Part shown: piece by piece, positions 8,793 to 19,255 of the stretch
Layout of the letters: the number at the start of each line of letters is the position of its first letter
Position numbering within the stretch: position 1 is the stretch's first letter
Assembly: GCA_003558125.1 (NCBI GenBank)
Contig: PWMQ01000076.1
Span: 1-64,000, forward strand
Direction of reading: 5' to 3'
Source: Natronospira sp.
Lineage (GTDB): Bacteria; Pseudomonadota; Gammaproteobacteria; Natronospirales; Natronospiraceae
Length of the DNA stretch: 64,000 nt
Notes under the pieces: generated by a model
The model's database searches: none
Seen by the model: only the letters and a program-made list of their open reading frames with translations
Told to the model about the DNA's origin: nothing
Program-made: the position numbers and the translations under genes

Positions 8793-10391
8793 TCAATGGC
8801 GCCCGAACCAGCGCCGGTCACGCAGAATCTCGCGGGCCGCATTATGGCCGGGTGCACCGGTGACGCCGCCACCAGGGTGGGCACCGGAGCCGCAGTGATA
8901 AAGCCCTTTCACCGGCCCGCGATAATCACCATAACCCAGCATGGGGCGGGCGGAATAGAGCTGATCCAGTTGCAGGGCGCCGTGGAAGATATCGCCACCC
9001 ACCAGACCGAAACGGGCCTCCAGGTCAGCCGGGCTGAGGGCCATGTAGCCCAACAGACTGTCCCGGAAGTTGGGTGCGAACTCGGTGACCGTTCGGATCA
9101 CTGCCTCGGCTGCCTGTTCTCGGGCCTCGTCTGTCCACCCGCCGGCAGGGCCCTCCGGCGCGAAATGCTGACAAAAGAGACTGGCCACGTGCTTGCCGGC
9201 CGGTGCCAGACTGTCATCCAGGGTACTGGGGATGAGCATTTCCACCACCGGTCGCCGGGCAATGCCGCTGTCTCGTGCATCCCGCCAGGCACGGTCCATA
9301 TACTCCAGGCTGGGCGCCATGACGATGCCCGATGACAGATGGGGACCGGCTTCGGGCATGGCCGTGAAACGCGGCAGCTCCGACAGGGCCACATTCATCC
9401 GGAAAGTGCCGGAAGCACAGCGATAGGCCTGCATTCTTTGCTGAAACCCGGCAGGCAGGTCCGACTCGTCCATCAATTTCAGGTAGAGCAGCTTGGGCCC
9501 GATATTGGCCGCGACCCGGCGTGCAGGCAGGAATCGACCATCCTCCAGTTCCACCCCGCTGACCCTGCCCTGGTTTGTCCTGACCCGGTCAACCGCCGCC
9601 TCGGTCTCGATCACGACCCCCAGCCGCTCGGCTTCGCGGGCCATGGCCTGGGTGATGGCGCCCATGCCACCGATGGCATGGCCCCATGCGCCCGGCTTGC
9701 CGTTCACCTCGCCAAAGACGTGGTGCAACAGGACATAGGCCGACCCCGGGGTGTCCGGGCTGGCATAGTTGCCGACAATACTGTCAAAACCAAGAATGGC
9801 CTTGATGGGCTCGGACTCGAACCATTGGTCCAGAATGTCCGTGGCACTGCGGGTAAACAGGGCGAGCAGATCCCGTCTCGCCTCGGCACTCATGCGGGCG
9901 AACTGACGGCCATCCCGAAGGGCATGGATCAGATCCGTCAACCCGCCTCCCACATTGGGCGGGGTCTGCAGAATCATCTCCCGCAGGGCAGCGGCAGCGG
10001 CAGACAACATGCGCTCGAACTCAGGCAGGCGCCTGGCATCCTGGCTGGAAAAACGGGCCACATCGGCCAGGGTGTCTTTCTCGGTGGCCCCCAGGGACAG
10101 GGCATCTCCGTTTTCCAGGGGCAGGAAGTTGGACAGCGGCCGCTCGACAATCCTGAGGCCATGCTCGTGCAGGCCCAGGTCCCGAATGACCTTGGGGTTG
10201 AGAAGACTGACTGTATAGCTGGCGGTGGAATTACGGAAACCGGGATAGAATTCCTCGGTCACTGCCGCACCCCCCACCACGTGGCGGCGCTCCAGCACGC
10301 GGACCGACAAACCGGCCCGGGCCAGATAGCAGGCGCAGGTGAGGCCGTTGTGGCCGGCACCGATAATGATCACGTCATCGCTTGCTGCCAT
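8793..10391 (-). CDS. FAD-dependent oxidoreductase, phytoene desaturase/PYROXD2-like
   Basis: Flavoprotein of the phytoene-desaturase-like amine-oxidase superfamily, 532 residues. An N-terminal Rossmann dinucleotide motif DVIIIGAGHNGL (about 6-17) binds FAD, and the C-terminal FAD segment is YHCGSGAHPGGGVTGAPGHN (about 495-515). The pattern is closer to the PYROXD2 branch than to true carotenoid desaturases, and no carotenoid genes are near, so the substrate is open. ATG 10391 has AGGG about 5 nt upstream; a GTG at 10397 is an alternative start. It is the last large gene of the leftward run beginning upstream with der, 24 nt away. Confidence 0.88.
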   Translation of the reverse strand: MAASDDVIIIGAGHNGLTCACYLARAGLSVRVLERRHVVGGAAVTEEFYPGFRNSTASYTVSLLNPKVIRDLGLHEHGLRIVERPLSNFLPLENGDALSLGATEKDTLADVARFSSQDARRLPEFERMLSAAAAALREMILQTPPNVGGGLTDLIHALRDGRQFARMSAEARRDLLALFTRSATDILDQWFESEPIKAILGFDSIVGNYASPDTPGSAYVLLHHVFGEVNGKPGAWGHAIGGMGAITQAMAREAERLGVVIETEAAVDRVRTNQGRVSGVELEDGRFLPARRVAANIGPKLLYLKLMDESDLPAGFQQRMQAYRCASGTFRMNVALSELPRFTAMPEAGPHLSSGIVMAPSLEYMDRAWRDARDSGIARRPVVEMLIPSTLDDSLAPAGKHVASLFCQHFAPEGPAGGWTDEAREQAAEAVIRTVTEFAPNFRDSLLGYMALSPADLEARFGLVGGDIFHGALQLDQLYSARPMLGYGDYRGPVKGLYHCGSGAHPGGGVTGAPGHNAAREILRDRRWFGRH

Positions 10392-10415
10392 AGGCACCCT
10401 GCCCCAATACGGTAC

Positions 10416-11801
10416 TTATTTCTTCACATGCCTCTTCAGGCGTTTGCGTTTCTGAATCTGGCGGTCGGTGAGTTTGTTCTTCTTGTCCTTGAAGGGATTG
10501 TCGCTGCTCTTGAACTCGATCCTGATCGGTGTGCCCTGAAGAGAGAAAGTCTGCCGAAAATAGTTTTCCAGGTACCGACGATAGGCCTTGGGGGTGCGCT
10601 CGGTCTGGTTACCGTGAACAACAATCACCGGGGGATTCTTGCCCCCCTGGTGGGCATAACGGAGTTTGATCCGATGCCCTCGTGCCACCGGTGGCGCATG
10701 ACGGGATACCGCGTCTTCCAGGGCTCGGGTGAGCTCGGAGGTGGGCATGTCACGGTTGGCCGCCTCCCACACCGTATCCACGGAAGCCAGCAGCTCACCC
10801 ACACCGGTGCCATGCTTCGCGGAAATATGGTGATGGGGTGCAAAGGTCATGAAGGGCAGCTTGAGGTCCATCTCGGTCCGGGTGCGTTCGCGCCTGTCCG
10901 GACTGAGACCGTCCCATTTGTTGATGGCCACCACCACGGCCCGGCCGGCCTCCAGGGCCAGCCCCATCAGGGAGGCATCCTGGTCAGTCACCCCTTCGGA
11001 GCCATCCACGAGCGCGACCACTACATGGGCGTCTTCAATGGCCTGGAGGGTCTTCACCACGCTGAGCTTTTCGATGTACTCCTCCACCCGGGCACGACGA
11101 CGTACCCCGGCAGTATCCACAAGCACATAGTCCCGGCCGTCACGGCGAAAGGGAACGCGCACCGCGTCCCGGGTGGTACCCGGCTCATCCGCCGCGACCA
11201 TGCGCTCCTCGCCCAGCCATCGATTTATCAGGGTGGACTTGCCCACATTGGGGCGACCGATAACCGCCACGCGGATACCATCCTCGTGCCAGTCATCCTC
11301 CCCTTCCCGACTGGGCACATGGGATAGCACTTCTTCCATCAGGGGGACAATGCCGCGACCAAGAGAGGCCGAAATGGCGCGCGGCTGGCCCATTGCCAGG
11401 GCATGGAATTCGGCTACCGCAGCATCCCGGGCCTGGCCTTCGGCCTTGTTTACCGCCACCACCACGGGCTTGTTCTGGCGTCGGAAGGCACGAGCCAGTT
11501 CTTCGTCGGCAGGCGTCAGTCCCTGGCGGCCGTCCACCACGAAAATGGCCACATCGGCCTCTTCCAGGGCCCGCAGGCTTTGTTGCTCCATCAGGCTTTC
11601 CACCGGGGCTTCGGCTTCACCCATGCCGCCGGTGTCGATCACGATGAAGGGACGGTCTCCAGACCGGCCGATGCCGTAATGGCGGTCCCGGGTGAGCCCC
11701 GGCGTATCCGCCACCAGGGCATCACGGGTGCCCGTCAACTGATTGAACAGGGTGGACTTGCCCACATTGGGGCGGCCAAGCAGTGCGACGACGGGCAGCA
11801 T
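10416..11801 (-). CDS. der: Ribosome biogenesis GTPase Der (EngA)
   Basis: Tandem-domain GTPase needed for assembly of the 50S subunit. The 461-residue protein has two G domains with P-loops GRPNVGKST near residues 9 and 183, switch motifs DTPG/DTAG, NKAE and NKWD specificity motifs, then a KH-like domain and a lysine-rich tail. It lies 12 nt downstream of bamB, the order seen across gammaproteobacteria. Ends in TAA. Confidence 0.97.
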   Translation of the reverse strand: MLPVVALLGRPNVGKSTLFNQLTGTRDALVADTPGLTRDRHYGIGRSGDRPFIVIDTGGMGEAEAPVESLMEQQSLRALEEADVAIFVVDGRQGLTPADEELARAFRRQNKPVVVAVNKAEGQARDAAVAEFHALAMGQPRAISASLGRGIVPLMEEVLSHVPSREGEDDWHEDGIRVAVIGRPNVGKSTLINRWLGEERMVAADEPGTTRDAVRVPFRRDGRDYVLVDTAGVRRRARVEEYIEKLSVVKTLQAIEDAHVVVALVDGSEGVTDQDASLMGLALEAGRAVVVAINKWDGLSPDRRERTRTEMDLKLPFMTFAPHHHISAKHGTGVGELLASVDTVWEAANRDMPTSELTRALEDAVSRHAPPVARGHRIKLRYAHQGGKNPPVIVVHGNQTERTPKAYRRYLENYFRQTFSLQGTPIRIEFKSSDNPFKDKKNKLTDRQIQKRKRLKRHVKK

Positions 11802-11813
11802 GGGGCGGTGGCC

Positions 11814-12977
11814 TCAGTCCCTGGCCTTGAGTCGATAGGCGCGTACACGCCCCTCGCCATCCTGGACAATCAGTTTGTCGCCCACGGCCAGAGGCGCCAT
11901 GTTGATCCGGTTGCGGCTCATCCGCTCCCGGGCAACCAGCTCACCACCGTCAGCGGACAGGAAATGGACATAGCCTTCCAGATCCGCCACGGCGACCGTG
12001 TCCTGATAGACCACTGGCGCGGTCATCTGTCGAGCACGCATGGCATCCTGAAGCCAGACACTGGTGCCGTCCCGGCGATTGAGACCGTGGACTTCGGAGT
12101 GGCGGTCGGTGACATAGACCAGGTCATCATCAATATCGAGCCCGGCAAGGCTGCCAATATCCCGCTCCCAGCGCTGGGAGCCACTGAGGCTCACTGCCGC
12201 CATGCGATCGGAGGCGGAAACCGCGTAGACGGTGTCATCGGAGGCGGCCATGAAAGGGGCAATATCGGCAATCTGCTCAAGCTCATTCCGCCCGGCGGAG
12301 ATGCCTACCATCTGTGACCACTGGTTCTGCCCGTCGCGAACACCGTAAGCGCGAACCTGACCATTGTCGAAACCGACTAGGACGCGACTGCCCCGAATGA
12401 TCGGGCTGGTGTTGCCCCGCATCTTGAGCGGTGGCACCTCTTCCGAGCGGGACCACAACTCACCGCCATCGGACAGGGAAAGACCGTGGACGTAACCATT
12501 TCCGGACTTGACCACCACATAGCCGCGCGCGACGGCCGGCGGTGTCACGATTTCGCCATTCACGCGCTCACGCCAACGCACATCACCATCCTCGGTGCGA
12601 AGGCTGAAGACCCGCCCGTCCAGGCTGCCGACGATCAGGCGACCCTCGGCCAGACTGGGCCCACCGGCGAGGGGCGCATCCAGGTCCACCTGCCAGATAC
12701 GCCGACCGGTCTCGGCGTTTACCGCCTGGACGCGACCATTGTGCCCGGCAATATAAACCCGTTCACCATCAGAGGCGGGGCGAAGCCCGAGAAACAGACG
12801 CTCTTCGGAACCACCCGCCCGCGCACTCCAAAGCCGCTCTACATCGTAGCGGGCCTCAAAACGCTCCAGGTCCCGGGGCTCTTCAATGGCACTCTGCTGG
12901 GCACAGGCAGCCAGAGCAGCGGTGGCAATGAGCAGCAGGGCAATTCGCTTAGTCGTTCTACTGAAAAGGCTTGGCAT
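11814..12977 (-). CDS. bamB: Outer membrane protein assembly factor BamB
   Basis: Lipoprotein of the BAM complex, which folds beta-barrel proteins into the outer membrane. The 387-residue product starts with a lipoprotein signal (IATAALAACAQQ, lipid-bearing Cys near residue 26) followed by repeated PQQ-like beta-propeller blades with W-rich motifs such as GRRIWQVD and GDVRWRE. The ATG overlaps the stop of yfgM by one base (the T... of ATG at 12977), so translation is coupled. Upstream yfgM and downstream der are the standard neighbours. Confidence 0.95.
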   Translation of the reverse strand: MPSLFSRTTKRIALLLIATAALAACAQQSAIEEPRDLERFEARYDVERLWSARAGGSEERLFLGLRPASDGERVYIAGHNGRVQAVNAETGRRIWQVDLDAPLAGGPSLAEGRLIVGSLDGRVFSLRTEDGDVRWRERVNGEIVTPPAVARGYVVVKSGNGYVHGLSLSDGGELWSRSEEVPPLKMRGNTSPIIRGSRVLVGFDNGQVRAYGVRDGQNQWSQMVGISAGRNELEQIADIAPFMAASDDTVYAVSASDRMAAVSLSGSQRWERDIGSLAGLDIDDDLVYVTDRHSEVHGLNRRDGTSVWLQDAMRARQMTAPVVYQDTVAVADLEGYVHFLSADGGELVARERMSRNRINMAPLAVGDKLIVQDGEGRVRAYRLKARD

Positions 12978-13609
12978 CAGTCTTGGTACCCGGCCAGGTC
13001 GTGATACTTCATTTCCAGTGCCGCACTGGCACCGAACTCGTCATTGTCAGCATCCAGGGCCCGGCCGTAGGCCTCGCGGGCCGCCGCCGGCTCCCCGGCC
13101 GCCAACAGGGCATCGCCACGGGCTTCCTCGAACAGAGCCACGTAGCGCCCGGGATCAACACCATCCAGCACATCCAGGGCCGACTGGGGGTCGTCCAGGG
13201 CGACGTACACCCTCGCCAAACGGACCCTGGCCAGTTTCGCAAGTTCCTGGTCGCGGCCATTATCCACCGCCCAGCGCAGGTAATCAGCGGCCTCTTCCAG
13301 GCGACCGGTGTCCACAGCCAGCGCTGCCACCCGAAGTGCGCCATGGGCAGCCTGGGAGGTGCGTCGATAATCGGCCAGCAATTCATCCGCCAGGGTGGCC
13401 GCCTGATCAAAGTCCCCCATCTCGGCGGCCATATTGACCTGCTCCACCCTGTTGCCGGCTTCCGCGGCCTGGGTCTCCATGGAGGCCTGCCAGAAACGCC
13501 AACCGGCAATCAGGGCAACACCGATCACCAGACCGGCAATCACGAAGGCACCGTTTTCCCGCCACCAGCGTTTTACTGCGTCAATTGCTTCTTCGTCTGA
13601 ACTAAACAC
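12977..13609 (-). CDS. yfgM: YfgM family tetratricopeptide protein, SecYEG ancillary subunit
   Basis: Inner-membrane protein with one N-terminal transmembrane helix (about residues 20-42, FVIAGLVIGVALIAGWRF) and a periplasmic TPR domain, 210 residues. In E. coli YfgM associates with SecYEG and PpiD and helps pass exported proteins to chaperones. The start is GTG at 13609 with GAGGA upstream; the next gene upstream is hisS, 15 nt away. Position between hisS and bamB and the length are typical. Confidence 0.92.
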   Translation of the reverse strand: MFSSDEEAIDAVKRWWRENGAFVIAGLVIGVALIAGWRFWQASMETQAAEAGNRVEQVNMAAEMGDFDQAATLADELLADYRRTSQAAHGALRVAALAVDTGRLEEAADYLRWAVDNGRDQELAKLARVRLARVYVALDDPQSALDVLDGVDPGRYVALFEEARGDALLAAGEPAAAREAYGRALDADNDEFGASAALEMKYHDLAGYQD

Positions 13610-13624
13610 GAGTTTCCTCTCTCT

Positions 13625-14899
13625 TCAATCAAGTCTTTCGCGCAGCAGATCCGCCAGCTTGGCCTGATCCACCTCGAATTGCTCTTCACCCGAGCGCAGG
13701 GGCTTGATGCCCACGCGACCCTGCCGAATCTCGGTTTCGCCAAGGATCAGGGCCAGCTCCGCCCCGCTGCGATCGGCCTTTTTCAACTGGGATTTGAAGC
13801 TGCCCCCGCCACAATGAACCGTCAATCGCAGACCCGGCAGCTCATCCCGCAGAGACTCCGCAAGCCGCCAGCCGAGCTGTTCGGCTTCCTCGCCCATCAT
13901 GGCCAGATAAGCGTGGGGCCGGCTATCCCGCCGGGGCGCCTCATCACCGAGGGCGAGCAGTGCAATCAGTCGCTCCATCCCCAGTGCCCAACCCACGGCC
14001 GGCACATGGCGACCGCCCAGTTGTGAAACCAGGAAATCATAGCGCCCCCCGCTGCAGACTGCATCCTGAGCCCCCAGGCGGTCGGTTGTCCACTCGAACA
14101 CGGTCCGCGAATAATAATCCAGACCGCGGACCAGTCGGGGATCCACCTCGTACTCGATACCCTGTGCATCGAGCAAGCGCCGCAGCTTGTCGAAATGCAG
14201 CCGTGATTCCTCATCCAGGTGATCCAGGATACTGGGCGCATCGGCGATGATCTCGGCCAGATCCGGATTCTTGGAGTCCAGAATCCGCAGGGGATTACTC
14301 TCCAGCCGCCGCCGGCTGTCTTCGTCCAGACGATCCCTGAACTCACTGAAATAACTCACCAATTTTTCCCGATAGGCCCGGCGGGCCTCGGGATTGCCCA
14401 AGGAATTGAGCTTGAGCCTGACACTGTCGAGACCCAGGCGCCGCCAAAGGCGGGCGGTGAGCATGAGCATCTCGGCATCGATATCCGGCCCTTCCAGGCC
14501 ATAGGCCTCCACCCCCAGCTGGTGGAACTGCCGATAACGACCTTTCTGGGGGCTTTCATGCCGAAACATGGGTCCCTGGTACCACAGTCGCTGAATCTGG
14601 TTATGAAACAGACCGTGGCTCATGCCCGCCCGGACACAACTGGCCGTCCCTTCGGGCCGCAGTGTCAGACTGTCGCCGCTGCGATCCTCGAAGGTGTACA
14701 TTTCCTTTTCCACCACATCGGTGACTTCACCGATGGAGCGCACGAACAGTTCCGTCCGCTCCACGATGGGCATGCGGATTTCCTGATAGCCGTACTCCTC
14801 GAACACGGCCCGGGCCGTGTCTTCCACGGCCTGCCAGTAAGGACTGTCCTCCGGCAGAATGTCATTCATTCCCCGTACGGGCTGAATTCCCTTGGACAC
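13625..14899 (-). CDS. hisS: Histidyl-tRNA synthetase
   Basis: Class II synthetase charging tRNA-His, 424 residues as in E. coli. Motif 1 region lies at the N-terminus ([12 protein letters not shown]), motif 2 is [13 protein letters not shown] (about 80-92), the His-specific motif is [14 protein letters not shown] (about 258-272), and the anticodon-binding domain follows from about 330. Start is GTG 14899 with GGAGAG upstream. ispG, which normally lies between rodZ and hisS, is absent: only 77 bases separate hisS and rodZ. Confidence 0.97.
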   Translation of the reverse strand: MSKGIQPVRGMNDILPEDSPYWQAVEDTARAVFEEYGYQEIRMPIVERTELFVRSIGEVTDVVEKEMYTFEDRSGDSLTLRPEGTASCVRAGMSHGLFHNQIQRLWYQGPMFRHESPQKGRYRQFHQLGVEAYGLEGPDIDAEMLMLTARLWRRLGLDSVRLKLNSLGNPEARRAYREKLVSYFSEFRDRLDEDSRRRLESNPLRILDSKNPDLAEIIADAPSILDHLDEESRLHFDKLRRLLDAQGIEYEVDPRLVRGLDYYSRTVFEWTTDRLGAQDAVCSGGRYDFLVSQLGGRHVPAVGWALGMERLIALLALGDEAPRRDSRPHAYLAMMGEEAEQLGWRLAESLRDELPGLRLTVHCGGGSFKSQLKKADRSGAELALILGETEIRQGRVGIKPLRSGEEQFEVDQAKLADLLRERLD

Positions 14900-14976
14900 G
14901 TTCTCTCCTCAAAATCCAGTTACCCGTGCGAATCAGGCCAGGCTGTCGCACAGGGAGCAGCAATTACACAGAACAA

Positions 14977-15966
14977 TCAGGGCGTTACGGTAATCCGAGC
15001 GGTGTTGTCACGACGGATGCGGTCGCCAAACTCCCAGACTTCCCCATCCACCTCCAGGCTGACCGCCGGGGCATTGCCCATGAAGATACTGATCGGCGCG
15101 AGGCCCGCCACCTCGACTCGCTCACCTTCCCGGGCCAGGCCGTAATAGAGTCGCTGATCGCGATCATCGTAGATCTCGATCCAGGAGTCATCATCGAGGA
15201 TCACCGTCAGACTGCGACTGCCTTCCTCGTCAATGACATCCGCCACAGGCTCATCAGGCGCCACCACTTCCGGCTCAAGCAGCTCGGCTGCGGCGGGCAG
15301 GGTTTCATCCGCTTCCGCCACCGGCTCCTGCTCCGGGTCAGCCGCCGGGCTTTCCTCTTCCATCTCGGCAACTGCTGACGGCTCCGCTTCGATCTCCTCC
15401 GGCTCCGCCCGATCCTCGTCAATCTCTTCGGTAAGCGGGGAATCTTCTACCGTCTCGACAGCCTCGTCTCGCTCGGCCACCGGCTCAACCCGCTCCTCGG
15501 CTTCATCAAGTGCGCTGACCGGCTCACGGTGAGGCCCGGCGTACCACCACAGCCCCCCCATCACCAGCATGGCCAGGACCACGATCCAGGCCACGGTAAA
15601 TACCCAGGCGGGAGTTCCCGAATCCATGGCCGGCCCGGCATTACCCCGCAGCTCCAACGCCGGCTGGGAATCCGACGGCAGTGTGGCGTTGTAGGCGTCA
15701 ACGATTTCTTCCGCTGGGAGATCCAACAGACGGGCATAGTTTCTCAGATGACCGCGCACGAAAATTGGCGCTTCGAGCACCTCGAAACGGTCCTCCTCCA
15801 GGGCCCGCAGAATGCTCGGCAGTATGCGTAGTTCCTGCCCCACCTGCTCAAGGGTCAGCCCCAGGGATTCCCGCTGATCCCGCAGGCGGCTACCCGGCCC
15901 CGGCGAACCATCCGGCGGCCGCTCCTGATTGTCGCTCGATCCCCCCCGGGATGGCTCATCAGTCAT
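14977..15966 (-). CDS. rodZ: RodZ-like cytoskeletal protein, helix-turn-helix and DUF4115
   Basis: RodZ links MreB to the cell wall elongation machinery. This 329-residue protein has a cytosolic Cro-type helix-turn-helix (about 30-100, SLGLTLEQVGQELRI), one membrane helix (about 122-146, WIVVLAMLVMGGLWWY), a very acidic linker rich in E, A and P (about 160-245), and a C-terminal DUF4115 beta domain. The ATG at 15966 overlaps the pilW stop by 8 bases and has GGAG upstream; a TTG at 15972 is an alternative. mreB itself begins at 63957 in this window. Confidence 0.92.
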   Translation of the reverse strand: MTDEPSRGGSSDNQERPPDGSPGPGSRLRDQRESLGLTLEQVGQELRILPSILRALEEDRFEVLEAPIFVRGHLRNYARLLDLPAEEIVDAYNATLPSDSQPALELRGNAGPAMDSGTPAWVFTVAWIVVLAMLVMGGLWWYAGPHREPVSALDEAEERVEPVAERDEAVETVEDSPLTEEIDEDRAEPEEIEAEPSAVAEMEEESPAADPEQEPVAEADETLPAAAELLEPEVVAPDEPVADVIDEEGSRSLTVILDDDSWIEIYDDRDQRLYYGLAREGERVEVAGLAPISIFMGNAPAVSLEVDGEVWEFGDRIRRDNTARITVTP

Positions 15967-16735
15967 ATCCAAGCTCCGCCAATCGATCGGCGTGTTCCGA
16001 GTCCGGATGCTGGCGCTTCAGCAGGGCAGCATAACGCTCGGCCTCGTCACGGTCCCCCAGGGCATCCTCGATCTTCACCCCCAGCAGAATGGCGCCGGGC
16101 TCCATATCGCCATGCTCGGCCATGCGCTGGAAGAATGCCCGGGCGCTCAGGTACTCGCCACGCTCGTACTGCATGTCAGCCAGATGCCAGAGGGCATCGG
16201 TGAAATCCGGCCTGGCCCGAATGGCATTGCGGAAATACTCCTCCGCGGCCTCCAGATCGGGAATACGGCGAACACAGGCACCGGCATTGGTCCAGGCTAC
16301 CTCCGGCGTGTCATAGAGACGATTACGGGCTGCCTTGACCAGCTCTTCTTCGGCTTCCCGGTACTCGCCCTGGCGGCAAAGATAGGTACCGTAGGTATTG
16401 CGAATCGCCGGGTCGTCACCATCCAGGCGCAAGGCCCGACGATAATGGCGCTGGGCCATGCGCTGATCTTCTATCTGCTCATAAAGCAAGGCGATGGTGG
16501 CATGGGCCATGGCGTTGCGGTTATCAAAACGGAGGGACTCCTCCATTTTCTCCTTGGCCATGTTAAGCCGCCCCTGGCGCATGTAGTGGATGCCCAGTTG
16601 AAGGTGACTCAGGGCCGCCTCCTGATCATCCGTGTCGGCACGGGATTGCCCCCCGGCGCAGGCCGCGAGGAACATTGCCGCCAAGACAAGTACTACCGGT
16701 GAAAGCGTACCAACGGTCTTCGATCCAGCAATCAT
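15959..16735 (-). CDS. pilW: Type IV pilus biogenesis/stability lipoprotein PilW (PilF)
   Basis: Outer-membrane lipoprotein pilotin that helps the secretin PilQ reach and assemble in the outer membrane. The 258-residue product has a lipoprotein signal ending [11 protein letters not shown] and about six TPR repeats, such as [18 protein letters not shown]. It starts within the rlmN stop (ATGA overlap) and its end overlaps the rodZ start. The rlmN-pilW-rodZ order is conserved in pilus-bearing gammaproteobacteria. Confidence 0.93.
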   Translation of the reverse strand: MIAGSKTVGTLSPVVLVLAAMFLAACAGGQSRADTDDQEAALSHLQLGIHYMRQGRLNMAKEKMEESLRFDNRNAMAHATIALLYEQIEDQRMAQRHYRRALRLDGDDPAIRNTYGTYLCRQGEYREAEEELVKAARNRLYDTPEVAWTNAGACVRRIPDLEAAEEYFRNAIRARPDFTDALWHLADMQYERGEYLSARAFFQRMAEHGDMEPGAILLGVKIEDALGDRDEAERYAALLKRQHPDSEHADRLAELGYD

Positions 16736-17838
16736 GAGGCTATCCCCTCTCTCGCAGCCGCCCGCCGCTCCTGGCGACGGCTTCGGTCCTTGACCTGTCC
16801 GGCCAACTGGCCACAGGCCGCATCAATATCATCCCCCCGCGTCTTGCGGGTAATGACGTTGTATCCCTTCGCCTGCAATATCTCACGGAAGCGCTGAATA
16901 CGGGCATCACTGGACCGCCGGTATCGTGCCCCGGGATAGGGATTGAAGGGGATCAAATTGATCTTGGACGGGATGCCGGCAAGCAGGCGGGCCATTGCCC
17001 GGGCGTGCTGGTCACCGTCATTGACGCCGTCCAGCATGACGTACTCCCAGGTGATATGACGCCCGGGATGCTTTTCGATGTAGTAGCGGCAGGCCGTCAT
17101 CAATTCCGCCAGTGGCCACTTTCGATTGATGGGGACGATCTCGTCACGCAGCTCATCGAAAGGCGCATGCAGGGATACGGCCAATGCCGCCTCGGATTGC
17201 TCGGCAAAACGATAGAGATTGGACACCACGCCGGAGGTGCTGAGGGTCACTCGACGCTTGGACAGGCCGAAGGCCATGTCGTCCAGCATCAGATTGACCG
17301 CCGGCAAGACATTGCGGAAGTTGGCCAGGGGCTCGCCCATGCCCATGAGCACCACATTGGTGAGGCGCTTGGCGTTTTTCTCGTCACGGCCCAGCAGGCG
17401 ATTCACATGCCAGACCTGGCCAATGATCTCGGCGGTGGTGAGATTGCGGTTGAAGCCCTGTTCCGCCGTGGCGCAGAACTGGCAATCCAGGGCACAACCC
17501 ACCTGGGAGGATATGCAAAGCGTGCCGCGGCCTTCCTCGGGAATGAAGACGGTTTCGATGGCGTTCCCCGACCCCATCCGCATCAGCCACTTTCGGGTCC
17601 CATCCCGGGACAGATGATCGGACAGGACTTCCGGGGCGCGAACTTCGGCGGTTTCCTGCAGAAGCTCCCGTAAGCGAACACTCAGGTCGGTCATGCGGGA
17701 GAAATCCGTTTCCCCCTGTTGATAGATCCATTTCATGATCTGCCGGGCGCGAAACGGTTTTTCCCCAAGGCGCTCGAAATAGGCCTCAAGGCCGGCCCGG
17801 TCCATTCCCAGCAGATTATTCTTCAGGTACTCCGCCAC
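16732..17838 (-). CDS. rlmN: 23S rRNA (A2503-C2) / tRNA (A37-C2) methyltransferase RlmN
   Basis: Radical SAM enzyme that methylates C2 of A2503 in 23S rRNA and A37 in some tRNAs. The 368-residue protein shows the radical SAM motif CALDCQFC (CxxxCxxC, about 115-122), the substrate cysteine in the C-terminal DAACGQLAG segment, and [10 protein letters not shown]. The start is GTG 17838. It is followed by pilW with a four-base overlap. The neighbouring ndk gene is 44 nt upstream. Confidence 0.96.
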   Translation of the reverse strand: MAEYLKNNLLGMDRAGLEAYFERLGEKPFRARQIMKWIYQQGETDFSRMTDLSVRLRELLQETAEVRAPEVLSDHLSRDGTRKWLMRMGSGNAIETVFIPEEGRGTLCISSQVGCALDCQFCATAEQGFNRNLTTAEIIGQVWHVNRLLGRDEKNAKRLTNVVLMGMGEPLANFRNVLPAVNLMLDDMAFGLSKRRVTLSTSGVVSNLYRFAEQSEAALAVSLHAPFDELRDEIVPINRKWPLAELMTACRYYIEKHPGRHITWEYVMLDGVNDGDQHARAMARLLAGIPSKINLIPFNPYPGARYRRSSDARIQRFREILQAKGYNVITRKTRGDDIDAACGQLAGQVKDRSRRQERRAAAREGIAS

Positions 17839-17882
17839 CGTTCACTTCTCCACCCCCGTCACGCGGAGGCCTTCATCCCGAC

Positions 17883-18308
17883 TCAACGCGAGTGGATTTC
17901 TTCCGGCTTGAAGAAGAAATCAATCTCCGTGCGGGCGGTGTCGGCACCATCGGAACCATGCACCACATTGGCGTCGATTGTCTGGGCAAAATCAGCACGG
18001 ATGGTTCCGGGCTCGGCTTCGGCAGGGTTGGTGGCCCCCATCAGCTCGCGATTGCGGGCAATGGCATTGTCACCTTCCAGCACCTGGACCATCACCGGGC
18101 CGGAGGTCATGAACTTGACCAGGTCATTGAAAAAGGGCCGTTCGCTGTGCACCGCATAAAAACCCTCGGCCTGTTCCTGGCTGAGATGCAGCATGCGGGC
18201 GGCGACGACTTTCAGGCCCGCCTTTTCAAAGCGGCTGTAGACTTCGCCGATGATGTTCTTTTCCACGCCGTCGGGCTTGATGATGGACAGGGTGCGTTCC
18301 ACGGCCAT
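17883..18308 (-). CDS. ndk: Nucleoside diphosphate kinase
   Basis: Transfers the gamma phosphate of ATP to nucleoside diphosphates through a phosphohistidine. The 141-residue length is normal. The N-terminus [15 protein letters not shown] and the catalytic histidine in NVVHGSDG (about residue 117) are present. ATG 18308 is preceded by AGGAG. First gene of the ndk-rlmN-pilW-rodZ-hisS-yfgM-bamB-der run. Confidence 0.97.
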   Translation of the reverse strand: MAVERTLSIIKPDGVEKNIIGEVYSRFEKAGLKVVAARMLHLSQEQAEGFYAVHSERPFFNDLVKFMTSGPVMVQVLEGDNAIARNRELMGATNPAEAEPGTIRADFAQTIDANVVHGSDGADTARTEIDFFFKPEEIHSR

Positions 18309-18431
18309 TCCGTTTTCTCCTGCTCAATTTGGTTTGATTGCGACAGTCGGGCCCCAGCCCTCCAACGCCCCAGGGGCACAAAGAGCGGGCCAAGCCGCTT
18401 ATGGTACCCGTGCACGCCGGGGCGCGGCAAT

Positions 18432-18458
18432 GAAAACCCGCCACGGAAGGCGGTTTTC
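18432..18458 (-). terminator. Intrinsic terminator after iscA
   Basis: On the minus strand AAAACCGCC and GGCGGGTTTT form a stem with one bulged C, followed by a T run. It lies 26 nt past the iscA stop and separates the isc-like genes from ndk. Confidence 0.65.
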
Positions 18459-18483
18459 CGGGCGGGCAACTGGAAAGACTCGC

Positions 18484-18807
18484 TCAGACGGTGAAGCTCT
18501 CGCCGCAGCCGCACTCGTCCTTGACGTTGGGATTGCGGAACTTGAAGGCCTCATTGATGCCCTCGCGAACATAGTCGAGCTCGGTCCCGTCCAGATAGGA
18601 AAGATGCTCACGGTCAACCACGACTTTGACGCCGTGATCCTCGAAGATCACGTCATCGTCGCCACTTTCGTCCGCATAATCAATCACATAGGCCCAGCCC
18701 GAACAGCCGGTCCGCTTGATACCCAGACGCAGGCCAATACCATGTCCGCGCTTTTCCAGGTGACTGGCGACCCGCTCGGCCGCCGATTCGGTCAGGGTGA
18801 TAGCCAT
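18484..18807 (-). CDS. iscA: Iron-sulfur cluster assembly A-type protein IscA
   Basis: A-type carrier that binds and hands on iron-sulfur clusters. The 107-residue protein has the three conserved cysteines: TGCSG near residue 35 and ECGCGESF near residues 99-101. The C-terminal run [14 protein letters not shown] matches IscA rather than ErpA or SufA. It is third in a leftward series after a cysteine desulfurase and an IscU-like gene, which mirrors the iscS-iscU-iscA order. hscB, hscA and fdx do not follow; a terminator does. Confidence 0.93.
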   Translation of the reverse strand: MAITLTESAAERVASHLEKRGHGIGLRLGIKRTGCSGWAYVIDYADESGDDDVIFEDHGVKVVVDREHLSYLDGTELDYVREGINEAFKFRNPNVKDECGCGESFTV

Positions 18808-18829
18808 GGCCTTTCCCGATCCTCTGTTG

Positions 18830-19207
18830 CTAATCCAGAATTTTCAACGCCGAATGCCAGGCGTCCTCGACAGTCAGAAACGCGTCCATGACGTCCGGCG
18901 GTGCATCCAGCCGCGAGGCCAGCGTTGCCGCCGACAGCCGCTTCTCCCCAGCCTGCCAGGCTTCAGCCGCCAGATCCGCGGCGGCAATGATCCAGGGGCT
19001 GCCGTGAGCCTGGAACCAGGCCTTTCGTGGTTGGCGGGACAGCCACAGCCAGACTTCGCTGTCATCGGCCCGTCCCCGGGCCTGCCCGCAAACCGATTCA
19101 AGCCCAGCGGGCGGTGGCCCCGCATGGCGGGGCCGCAGAAAGCGTTGCCAGCAGACCTCGCCATAAACCTCGTGTGCCGCTGTTTCCTCGCTGTGGCTTT
19201 CGACCAT
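18830..19207 (-). CDS. IscU/NifU-N-like protein lacking the cysteine ligands
   Basis: A 125-residue protein between iscS-like and iscA-like genes. Its sequence resembles the NifU N-terminal/IscU fold by eye: FLRPRHAG near the start, [18 protein letters not shown] in the middle and [11 protein letters not shown] at the end align with IscU positions (..PRNVG.., ..TYGCGSAIASS.., HCSILAEDA). At the three IscU cysteine positions this protein has non-cysteine residues: the middle one is Ser and the last HC is DA. It should not hold a cluster in the usual way. It may be a divergent scaffold, a desulfurase regulator, or simply annotated as hypothetical. ATG 19207 is preferred; a GTG at 19246 would extend it. 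Stop is TAG. Confidence 0.65.
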   Translation of the reverse strand: MVESHSEETAAHEVYGEVCWQRFLRPRHAGPPPAGLESVCGQARGRADDSEVWLWLSRQPRKAWFQAHGSPWIIAAADLAAEAWQAGEKRLSAATLASRLDAPPDVMDAFLTVEDAWHSALKILD

Positions 19208-19255
19208 GCGATCTGACGTCCGTTCACGCCGGTGGACACCGGCCACTGGGGCATT

